Both the position numbers and the translations under genes were made by a program. Below, one piece after another: positions 1 through 7,300 of a stretch of DNA of 11,688 nucleotides (the first letter of the stretch is position 1; each line of letters begins with the position of its first letter). The notes beneath the pieces were generated by a model, which was not told the DNA's origin, did not search any database, and saw only the letters and a program-made list of their open reading frames with translations. Origin of the DNA: Martensiomyces pterosporus (taxonomy: Eukaryota; Kickxellomycota; Kickxellomycetes; Kickxellales; Kickxellaceae); NCBI GenBank assembly GCA_025201845.1, contig MU604133.1:6366-18053 (forward strand). Reading direction: 5' to 3'.

Positions 1-134
1 GAGAGCATCAGGGCAGTGGACTGCTCCGTGATCTGTGCATCTGGGTGTGCTGTGGCGAGGATCGTGATGAAGCGGTGCCTGATCCAGGCGTAGTCCTGGG
101 CTTTCGTCAGTGGCAGTGCCTGCTTGGGGGCCAG
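1..134 (-). CDS. Possible internal exon of an unidentified gene running off the left edge
   Basis: Read on the minus strand from 134 to the edge, one frame gives a protein-like stretch beginning LAPKQALPLTKAQDYAWIRH and continuing without a stop. There is no ATG. A TGA lies at 140-138 in the same frame, immediately followed by CAG, and a long pyrimidine-rich tract (about 145-180 read on the minus strand) precedes it. This resembles a 3' splice site with the exon starting at 134. The upstream exon would have to lie between here and the F-box/LRR-like gene's end at 196, or be that gene's own 3' part. A candidate donor (GTACAA) lies near 216, so the fragment could be a spliced C-terminal extension of that gene. 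I do not recognise the protein. A second frame is also open but looks less protein-like. Low confidence. Confidence 0.3.
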   Translation of the reverse strand, partial: MAPKQALPLTKAQDYAWIRHRFITILATAHPDAQITEQSTALML

Positions 135-195
135 CTGTCATTTGACAAATGGGGATAAAGAAAAGCGAAAAAGAACGAAAATTGAAGGTTGAGTA

Positions 196-1884
196 CTAGT
201 CATGCTCTTCACTTGTACCTAACACTTTTATATCATGCAGATGAGGAAACGAATTTGCATAACGAGCAGCGAATTCCTTGATGTCAGAGATATATAAATC
301 TGGCACAATCACATTGTCCAGAGACTGAATAAGAACGGTCAAGTAGCGCATAATATCCAGGTTGAATACCAGTGGCAACCTGGAATCACAAAAAGTTTGA
401 CCAAAAAAACGTTTAGCATGGTTCGAATAAATCGAAAGGCTCTTGACATTAGTAGCAATAGACACTGTTTTTGTCGAACTTCTTCCTAGAATCGCTTCCA
501 GGTTTGCACCAGCTTCGTTGACCTCGTCGACAACATTCCAAACTTTTACCGTGTGTAGCTTTGGTAGCTGAGTAATGATTTGAATAACTGATTGAAGTTG
601 TATGTTTGCTGTAAGATCTAGACGTTCTAGGTTCGTCCATTGCATGGCACTGGGTATAGGCAAAGGCACACTGCTCTGATACATGCTCAACCTAGCAGTT
701 CTAGCATTAGAGGGTCTACTAAGCAGCCTGCAATAAAACTCGGTATAGTCGTTGTAGTCGTCTGGTGAGACACCCTGAACAGTGAAATGAACATCTGCTG
801 CATTAAACAAAATGCGGGGATCCATGTGCTGGGCTGATTTGAACGAACTGCTGACTAGGACAGTTTGGAGAGGCGAGCGGACAAACATTGAGTAAAGTGC
901 ACCATCATTGTATGGGCTGTCATATATGCGTAGGTCACTCAGCTTGGGAAAGAGTAGCTTGCGACAACCAATGTTGAGTGAACCTGCACTCGTGCTCACT
1001 TGTCTGTTGGAATTTTTGGACTCATCTGTATTCTCTGATTGCCGTCGAAATGAAAGCACTAGTTCAAGCAGATTGGTAAACTCGACATGGTCAGTTGCGC
1101 CACCAATAAACGTCCACCATGAGAAATTGTGTGGGATGTCAAATAGACGTAATGTCTGTAGTGGTGAAGCCAGCAGCTGTGGAAGCCTGTTTGCTACTCC
1201 AGAGGCAATTCCAATCTCTAAATGCCAGAGTCTAGATGAAAATGAATGGCAATTGAAAGTGATAGGTGCAGGAAAACAGTTGAGTGTGTGCAGCTGGCTG
1301 ATATACAAGTTGACAAGCTTATTTGACAAGCGCTGAGTGGCAGTTGACTAAGGTCTGAGGTCAATCCACAGACTACTAATATTTGGAAGGTGTCGTCCAA
1401 AGTACTCTGTCAACTGAGATGCCAATGCTTTGCTGTCAGTAGAACTAGGAGCGTTATCATTAACAACACCACGATCCATATTGATGTATAGCACATTAAC
1501 TGCTCTCCAGTGACTTGAACTAAGCCCAAACGTATCCAGTGCGTGAATCATATCTGCAAAGTTGAGTGGGCACTCAAATAACTTTATGCGTAGTTGTTTA
1601 ATTACACTGCTGAGCCGCTGTGAGACTATAAGGTCGATGTTTGATTTCCACTCATATTTTGGTTGTGCTGTCTCGTTATCCTCGTCTGTTTCTTTGATAT
1701 AGTACTCGAGGTGTGCTCTGTAGTACACATATGGAAGCATGCACTCCCTCCAAACACGACATACTGCAGCAGGAGGTAATAGCTGCTTGAACTCTTGGAG
1801 ATTACAACCGTTCATTACTCCATGGTAAAAGCACACGAATATGTTTTGCAGTATGTTCAAGTGTAGGTCCTTCATGTGCGCCAT
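196..1884 (-). pseudogene. F-box/LRR-like protein gene interrupted by one in-frame TAG
   Basis: One minus-strand frame runs from ATG 1884 to the TAG at 198-196, about 562 codons, broken only by a TAG at 1350-1348 (codon 179). The N-terminus (MAHMKDLHLNILQNIF, then QLLPPAAVCRVWRECMLPYVYYR) resembles the F-box-like start of the intact gene at 8918, which has EFCQLLPVASV, then LLPLLYRD. The rest has irregular leucine-rich segments such as LPNISSLWIDL, SPLQTLRLFDI, TNLLELVL, FPKLSDLRIYD, TNLERLDLTANI and LPKLHTVKVWNV. Total length matches the intact paralogue (546 aa). Downstream of the TAG the frame has no ATG for about 150 codons, so the second half is not an independent gene. Members of this class usually act as substrate-recognition subunits of SCF ubiquitin ligases, but that role is inferred from layout only. 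Alternatives are a sequencing error, readthrough, or an unseen intron. The gene is more AT-rich than the central gene. Confidence 0.72.
1348..1350 (-). other. In-frame TAG nonsense codon within the F-box/LRR-like gene
   Basis: The codon series reads ...WIDLRP-TAG-STATQRLSNKLVNLY... with LRR-like protein on both sides in the same frame. One base change from a Gln, Glu or Lys codon would explain it. The following bases (TCA) do not form the known CUA readthrough context. The best intron I could draw, from a GTACTT donor to the TTAG that includes this codon, is 58 nt long and would shift the frame. Confidence 0.75.
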
Positions 1885-2034
1885 CCACAGAAAATAGAGC
1901 AATGAAATAATTTAAAGGAGAGCGGAGAAATGCAGGTAGTGGGTATTGTCGCTTGAGCAATTGTGAAAATGGCAAACACCAACAAAGTCAGCCAGTCGAA
2001 TAACACAAACCCATGCATGCATACACGAGAGGCT

Positions 2035-2223
2035 GTCAACTCGCTGACTCGGCTCTGTGAGCAGGTTGCTATGCTCTGCGAGCCACTCCATGGCTGAAAA
2101 ACGAGCAAGAGCGTCAGAGTATTCTACCCAAACGGCGGCAGTGGGCACCTTGTGCTTGTTTAGAACCTCGACCTGCTCCAGCATACAGTGGCCAAAGGAA
2201 GCGCGCATTTGTATTCTCTGCAT
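2035..2223 (-). CDS. Orphan protein-like fragment, unidentified
   Basis: On the minus strand from ATG 2223 the translation reads like a real protein: FGHCMLEQVEVLNKHKVP, then WVEYSDALARFSAMEWLAEH, then NLLTEPSQRVDSL. After about codon 63 it becomes Cys/His/Phe-rich and looks random, although the frame stays open to 1912. A GT-ATGC sequence near 2030 could be a splice donor, and CAG just inside 2223 could be an acceptor, so this may be a single exon. It lies between the start of the F-box/LRR-like gene (1884) and the LTR at 2253, 30 bp from the LTR edge, so it may be a gene remnant cut by the retroelement. I do not recognise it. In the remainder of 1885-2252 I see only a TTTAAATTA stretch (about 1907-1915) that could serve the F-box/LRR-like gene. 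Confidence 0.28.
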
Positions 2224-2252
2224 CCTTTACCGAGCAGCTTGAGACTTGCTCC

Positions 2253-2430
2253 TGTTGTCGGGATTGCCTGCAAGGCTTGGGCAGAGGCGTACACAAATAC
2301 TTTGCTATTTCTGCTTTCCCTCTCAGTGGCTCTTTAGCTTCGTAAATAACCCCTTCACTCTTATTATATATACTTTACCCTTCGCTTCGCTCAGCCAGAC
2401 AGCAGCTTTACGAAGCTCACTACATCGCTA
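2253..2430 (+). repeat. LTR-like repeat copy 1 (subfamily A), 5' end of the Gag-Pro element
   Basis: The copy starts TGTTGTCGGGATT, the typical LTR opening. It shares about 90 bp, ungapped and roughly 80 percent identical by eye, with 10746-10835: GCCTGCAAGGC, GCAGAGGCGTACA, AAATACTT, CTGCTTTCCCTCTC and TCTTTAGCTT. The TATA position has CACAAATA (2292-2299), one step decayed from CATAAATA in the other copies. Further downstream, ACCCTTCGCTTCGCT and GACAGCAG (about 2377-2405) match the minus-strand copy at 8087-8245. The 3' boundary is uncertain. The region 2431-2475 is the Gag leader. Confidence 0.75.
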
Positions 2431-2475
2431 AAACTTTGATCCTCTTCACTTTCGCTCCTCACCACTCTCGAGAAC

Positions 2476-3366
2476 ATGGCTCCGCCTTCAGCTCGCAAAA
2501 CCTCCAGCCGCCCTCAACATGCCAAAGCCACAGAGCAGCCCGCGTATGAGAGCGACCAAAGATCGCTGTCAAACACAGATGATGCTACTTCTAACCGTGA
2601 GGGTGACCAGAAGTCAACTTCCTTCTTCCTACGAGCCCTCCCAATGGTATCTCTGTCTGAAGCTGCAGCACGCATCGACCTGTTCGATGGCGAAAACCCA
2701 CTAGTGACAGCGCGCTGGCTCAAGCACATTGAGAGGCTTTACCCTGAGGGGTCGGTCTGGCATGGTGATCGCCTGGTCCTCGCCAAGATGCGCCTGGAGG
2801 GAGGCGCCAAGGCAGCCATCCAGAGGGCAGACCCCGACGACTGGGAGGAATTCAAGAAGTTCCTCCTGAAATACGTCAACCCAGAGGCAGCAATCTCTGT
2901 GCTTGATGAGCAGCTGTACAACAGGACCAGATACAAGGGCATGCCGCCAATGCACGCTATACAGATGGCCATCACTGATCGACTCGACCTTAGGTGCTAC
3001 TGCGGCGCCGGCACGCACGACCGTAGGATACTGAAGGCACTAATGGCCATCTTCCCCGACACGATGCTGATGGCAATGTGCTTCTCGCCAGCTGGGGACT
3101 TTGACTCCCAGATCAAGCAGCTGGAGAAGCATGTAAAGGCGGCCATTGCCCGTAACGACTCCGGCTTCAGGTGAGCCAGCATGGGCCATACACAGGCGTT
3201 CAGCGCTACCCCCAAGGGCAAGGGCAGGAAGAGCAGGAGGAACACCAAGAAGGCAAAATCTGCAGCCGCCCCTCCAGCCAGCAACGCCGAGCTGAATGCC
3301 AAAATCCAAGCCCTGCAAGAGCAGGTAGCCAAGCTCACAGAACTTCTTAGTCAACGATATTTCTGA
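2476..3366 (+). pseudogene. gag: Retrotransposon Gag (capsid) with an in-frame TGA
   Basis: From ATG 2476 (A at -3) 232 codons run to TGA 3172-3174. Residues about 60-200 look like a retrotransposon Gag/capsid domain: ARIDLFDGENPLVTARWLKH, a charged amphipathic region, then a WEEFKKFLLKYV helix. Past the TGA the same frame continues for another 64 codons to 3366. It gives a lysine/arginine-rich stretch (KGKGRKSRRNTKKAKS) and a heptad-like coiled coil (AKIQALQEQVAKLTELL), which is what a Gag C-terminal nucleic-acid-binding tail should look like. The TGA is thus most likely a mutation splitting one ORF. No CCHC zinc knuckle is present. The protein would package element RNA into virus-like particles. 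The copy is probably inactive, since the polymerase region is missing. Confidence 0.8.
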
Positions 3367-3719
3367 AGCAGCTGGGAGGCGTGAGTGTAGCCAATAAATT
3401 GATTGACGACCCAAACAACTGCCCGGCCATTGCCAAGGACAAAACAATGGCACAGGCTCTCGGTGGAAACAACCACGGCGGAGGCGTTGTGACAATAAGG
3501 ACGGAGATTTCGGGACAATTTGTTGAAGCAGTGGTTGACACAGGTGCCGGTGCCTCATTCTTTGCAGAAACACTTTGCCATGAGGGTTTGACGCCCAGTA
3601 TTCCACCGACGAGCATTGAGGCTGTGTCCACTGTCCCATTGGCACAAGCCCTTTTTGTGGCTCTAGTCGGTATTAGCAGCTGTAGAGGTTCGGGTTTTGC
3701 AAGACGCGCCCTGTCTTGA
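3351..3719 (+). pseudogene. pro: Retroviral-type aspartic protease fragment of the element
   Basis: A frame offset by -1 from Gag opens at 3351, overlaps the Gag tail by 16 nt, and runs to TGA 3717-3719. Its core is VTIRTEISGQFVEAVVDTGA followed by GASFF, the catalytic Asp-Thr-Gly motif and flap-preceding strands of a retropepsin. It has no ATG until about 3447, so it would be made as a Gag-Pro fusion. The overlap is compatible with -1 frameshifting, but I see no canonical slippery heptamer, so a decayed indel is equally possible. The second half (after about 3640) no longer looks like protease, and the usual C-terminal motif before reverse transcriptase is missing. Confidence 0.78.
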
Positions 3720-3997
3720 TCCTTGACTTAAACTGTTGGCTCGTCGTTTCTGCCTTAGCATGTCGCCTTCAAAGTCTGATAGGAGATTGGTGATTTAATT
3801 CCCAAGTGTAAACACTACCAATTGCAGTTATCGCTGCAAGAGTTCCAGACCGATGGGTTCGCCAACCACTGCATGAGACTCAGCTGCTGATACAAGGGCG
3901 TGGGGTACCCACGTAGAGCTGTTGTTGCAGCTCCCCACGGCTCAGCTCATGCCCAATGTTTATGTGGGTCATCAATCCAGATCGCTGTTTGCTGATG
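3720..3997. other. Intergenic stretch upstream of the CPS control region, with an inverted-repeat cluster
   Basis: No coding region is evident and I find no reverse transcriptase remnant in any frame. The notable structure is at 3899-3939. CGTGGG (3899-3904) can pair with CCCACG either at 3908-3913 (3-nt loop) or at 3934-3939. In the latter case it encloses a second perfect hairpin, GAGCTG (3916-3921) with CAGCTC (3928-3933). Weak one-mismatch matches to the Gcn4-type element occur at 3876-3882 (AGACTCA) and 3965-3971 (TGGGTCA). Confidence 0.5.
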
Positions 3998-4014
3998 TGA
4001 GTCATTTTTGACTC
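3998..4014 (+). promoter_or_regulatory. Gcn4/CPC1-type amino-acid-control sites
   Basis: TGAGTCA at 3998-4004 is a perfect match to the bZIP general amino-acid control element (TGASTCA). TGACTC at 4009-4014, followed by T instead of A, is a six-of-seven match five bases later. The pair lies 345 bp upstream of the CPS start. Arginine-pathway genes are classical targets of Gcn4/CPC1, so induction under amino-acid starvation is a reasonable inference. The factor itself is not in the window. Confidence 0.65.
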
Positions 4015-4030
4015 TTGCGCGTTTAGCGTG

Positions 4031-4035
4031 ATTGG
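4031..4035 (-). promoter_or_regulatory. CCAAT box (inverted)
   Basis: GTGATTGGCC at 4028-4037 contains ATTGG, the reverse complement of CCAAT, with favourable flanks for the HAP/CBF complex. It lies 17 bp after the Gcn4-type pair. A TTTAAA at 4076-4081 could be the TATA-like element. Transcription would then begin downstream of 4100, in a leader rich in CT and GCT repeats (4146-4175) that has no AUG before 4240. Confidence 0.4.
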
Positions 4036-4239
4036 CCACCCCCAAGCCACCGAGTTTTTATCATGCGCTCTGCCCTTTAAATGCCCACACCGCCTCTGCT
4101 GAAGAACCCAAGCCTCCAACAATTTAAACCTGCTGAACAAGCGACCTCTCTCTCTGCTGCTGCTGCTACCTCTCCTTTTTGCTTCTGGCTGAACTCGCTT
4201 CGCTTTATCCAAAACAAACCGCCTCGAGTGTTCTCTTTT

Positions 4240-4311
4240 ATGTACCACCATCATAGCGAGAAGAACGCCTGTGACTACATCGCTGACCAAGTTTGGAAGA
4301 CTCTGATCTGA
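4240..4311 (+). CDS. uORF encoding an arginine attenuator peptide (AAP), upstream of the CPS large subunit
   Basis: A 23-codon ORF, ATG 4240-4242 to TGA 4309-4311, ends CDYIADQVWKTLI. Asp12, Tyr13, Asp16, Trp19 and basic residue 20 occupy the same positions as in the 24-residue Neurospora arg-2 AAP. The yeast CPA1 leader peptide has the same core shifted by one. From what is known of that family, the nascent peptide stalls the ribosome at the uORF stop codon when arginine is high, blocking scanning to the main start, and the residue at Asp12 is essential. Here the uORF start has U at -3 (weak context, permitting leaky scanning), whereas the main ATG, 37 nt after the stop, has A at -3. No other AUG lies between about 4100 and 4349. 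The frame also extends upstream to an ATG at 4081, which is probably outside the mRNA. The classical AAP precedes the small subunit; here the large one follows. Confidence 0.88.
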   Translation: MYHHHSEKNACDYIADQVWKTLI

Positions 4312-4348
4312 ACGCACTCCCCAATATCCTCTTTTTGTTTTATCGAAA

Positions 4349-7300
4349 ATGCTCAGTGCTCGTGCTACCCTCTCCAGGGGCTCTCTAATCCCCCGTGTGG
4401 CCTCTGCCACCACCCACCGCCATTTGGCTCACGCCAAGAGCTCTCTCGCCGCTCTCCAGCGCCACCAGCTCCACGCACCCAAGGCTGCAGCCGGAGGAGG
4501 CGCTCGCAGCTACTCTCGCCTCTCTACAATCAACACTGCTCGCTCAATTCGTTTACCCAAGCCAGCTGCCTCGCTTTCTGCCCAGTACGTCGGCCGCCGC
4601 AACTTCAGCGGAGCCCGGGTGCATCTGTCGCCCAACTCCGCCGTCACCACGGCCTCCTCGCTCGCGCGCACTGGCGCCAAGATCGACGTCAAGAAGGTCC
4701 TCGTCGTCGGATCCGGCGGCCTGAGTATCGGGCAGGCGGGCGAGTTCGACTACTCCGGGTCGCAGGCGATCAAAGCGCTCAAGGAATCCAACATCGAGAC
4801 GGTCCTGGTCAACCCCAACATCGCCACGGTGCAGACATCCCACGAGCTGGCCGACCACGTCTACTTCTCGCCCGTCACACCCGAGTACCTGGCGCAGATC
4901 ATCGAGAAGGAGCGCCCCGACGGCATCATGCTGGCATTCGGCGGACAGACCGCCCTTAACTGCGGTGTGCAGCTCAACAAGATGGGCGTTCTGGACAAGT
5001 ACAACGTCCAGGTGCTGGGCACATCGGTGCGCACGCTGGAGCTGTCGGAGGACCGCGATCTCTTTGCCAAGGCGCTAAAGGACATCAACATTCCGGTCGC
5101 CCACTCCACTGCCGTCAACACCGTCCAGGATGCCCTCGATGCGGCGAAGGAGATCGGGTACCCCGTGATTGTGCGGTCTGCCTACGCCCTCGGAGGTCTT
5201 GGGTCCGGGTTTGCCGCGTCGGAGGCTGAGCTGCAGTCGCTGGCCAGCCAGAGTCTCTCCCTGTGCCCGCAGATCCTGGTCGAGAAGTCGATGCGCGGGT
5301 GGAAGGAGGTCGAGTACGAGGTCGTCCGCGACGCGCAGGACAACTGCGTCACCGTCTGCAACATGGAGAACTTTGATCCGCTGGGGATCCACACCGGCGA
5401 CTCGATTGTTGTTGCGCCCAGCCAGACGCTGTCCGATGAGGAGTACCACATGCTGCGCACGGCGGCGATCAAGATCGTCCGGCACATGGGCGTCGTGGGC
5501 GAGTGCAACGTCCAGTACGCGCTCAACCCCCACAGCCTGGAGTTCTGTGTGATCGAGATGAACGCGCGCCTGAGCCGCAGCTCTGCCCTCGCATCCAAGG
5601 CGACCGGGTATCCGCTGGCGTTCGTTGCTGCCAAGATCGGGCTCGGATGGACCCTTCCCGAGCTGCAGAACAGCGTCACCACCACCACAACGGCGTGCTT
5701 CGAGCCTAGCTTGGACTACATTGTGACGAAGATCCCGCGCTGGGACCTGAGCAAGTTCAACCACGTCAGCCGCGACATCGGCTCGTGCATGAAGTCTGTT
5801 GGCGAGGTGATGGCGATTGGCCGCACGTTCGAGGAGAGTCTGCAGAAGGCCATCCGCTCGGTCGACCCCTCGTTCTCGGGCTTTGCGCCCCTTGCTGGCT
5901 GCATGCCTGAGGACGCTGCCGAGCTGGAGGAGATGCTGCGCAACCCGACGGACCGCCGCCTGTTTTATCTGGCCTATGCGATGATTGAGCGCGACTACAC
6001 GGTGGACCAGCTGCACGAGATCACCAAGATCGACCGGTGGTTCCTGTACAAGCTGGAGAACATCTGCAAGATCCACAAGGCGCTGAAGGACCCGCATCAG
6101 ACGCTGCACAACCTCAACCGCACGGAGCTTGAAACCGCCAAGCGCGCCGGGTTCTCGGACCTGCAGATCGCCAAGCTGCTCTCGTCGGGCGGCAAGCAGG
6201 CGTCTTCCGAGGACGCGGTGCGCTCGGTGCGCAAGCAGTTCGGCCTGCGCCCCTTCGCCAAGCGCATTGACACGCTGGCGGGTGAGTTCCCTGCGCCCAC
6301 GAACTACCTGTACACCACGTACAACGCATCCACGGACGACGTCAAGTTCGACGAGCGCGGCACCATGGTCCTCGGGTCGGGCGTCTACCGCATTGGGTCG
6401 TCGGTCGAGTTCGACTGGTGCGGCGTGTCGGCCATCCGCGCGCTGCGGCAGCTGGGCCACAAGACGATCATGGTCAACTACAACCCCGAGACGGTGTCGA
6501 CGGACTTTGACGAGTGCGACCGCCTCTACTTTGACGAGCTCTCGTACGAGCGCGTGCGGGACATTTACGAGATGGAGCACTCGAGCGGCGTCGTTGTCAG
6601 CGTCGGCGGGCAGCTGCCGCAGAACATTGCCCTGCGCCTGCACCAGAACGAGGTGAAGGTGCTGGGCACTCGGCCCGAGAAGATTGATGCGGCGGAGGAC
6701 CGCCACCGCTTCAGCCAGATTCTGGACGACATTGGCGTGGACCAGCCCGCGTGGAAGGAGCTGGTGAGTGTCGAGGACGCCGAGGAGTTTGCGCAGAACG
6801 TTGGATACCCCGTGCTCATCCGCCCGTCGTACGTGCTTTCGGGCGCTGCGATGAACGTCGCCTACGACGCCGAGTCCCTGCGCAGCCACCTGCAGCTGGC
6901 AGCGTCGGTGAGCCCCGAGCACCCCGTCGTCGTCACAAAGTTCATCCGCGGTGCACGCGAGCTCGACATTGATGCGGTCGCGCACGACGGCCAGCTGATC
7001 GTCCACGCGGTCAGCGAGCACGTTGAGGACGCCGGCGTGCACTCGGGCGACGCTTCGCTGATCCTCCCTCCGGCGAACCTCTCCGACGAGGTCATGCAGC
7101 GCGTCAAGCACATTGGCGAGAAGGTGGCCGCGGCGTTTGAGATCTCGGGTCCGTTCAACATGCAGATCATCATGCAGCCCGGCTCTGCGGGCGAGTCCCC
7201 CGCGCTGAAGGTGATCGAGTGCAACCTGCGTGCGTCGCGGTCGTTCCCGTTCGTGTCCAAGGTCACGGACGTCAACTTTGTCGACATCGCCACGCGCGCC

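Larger units (their letters stand above)
2253..3719 (+). mobile_element. Truncated Ty3/gypsy-like LTR retrotransposon (LTR, Gag, protease)
   Basis: This unit comprises an LTR-like promoter region (from 2253, beginning TGTTG), a Gag ORF (2476), a basic/coiled-coil Gag tail, and a retroviral-type aspartic protease with a DTGAG motif. Gag followed by a DTG protease is the standard order of LTR retrotransposons. Reverse transcriptase, RNase H and integrase should follow, but none is visible in any frame downstream, and no matching 3' LTR follows before the CPS gene. The element is therefore truncated near 3650-3720. It also carries a TGA within Gag (3172-3174). I could not find a convincing tRNA primer-binding site between the LTR and the Gag ATG. 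Confidence 0.8.

Noticed and set aside
1348..1405. Short intron removing the TAG in the F-box/LRR-like gene
   Set aside because: The best GT-AG pair is 58 nt and shifts the frame, and it would delete an LRR-like segment typical of the family.
2419..2429. ACTACATCGCT shared between LTR copy 1 and the attenuator uORF (4275-4285)
   Set aside because: In the uORF these bases encode the conserved Asp-Tyr-Ile-Ala core, and the flanks do not align, so shared descent from the LTR is unlikely.
4081..4311. 76-codon ORF as an independent gene
   Set aside because: Its N-terminal 53 codons are low complexity over a CT/GCT-rich leader. Only the last 23 codons, from their own ATG, carry the attenuator pattern.
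3880..4413. 177-codon minus-strand frame across the CPS control region
   Set aside because: It overlaps the CPS start, the attenuator uORF and the regulatory sites, is basic and low in complexity, and has no recognisable motif.
5075..7111. 678-codon open frame on the minus strand inside the CPS gene
   Set aside because: Antisense shadow of a GC-rich, codon-biased CDS. The translation is Arg/Val/His-rich without domain character, and the plus strand is unambiguously CPS.
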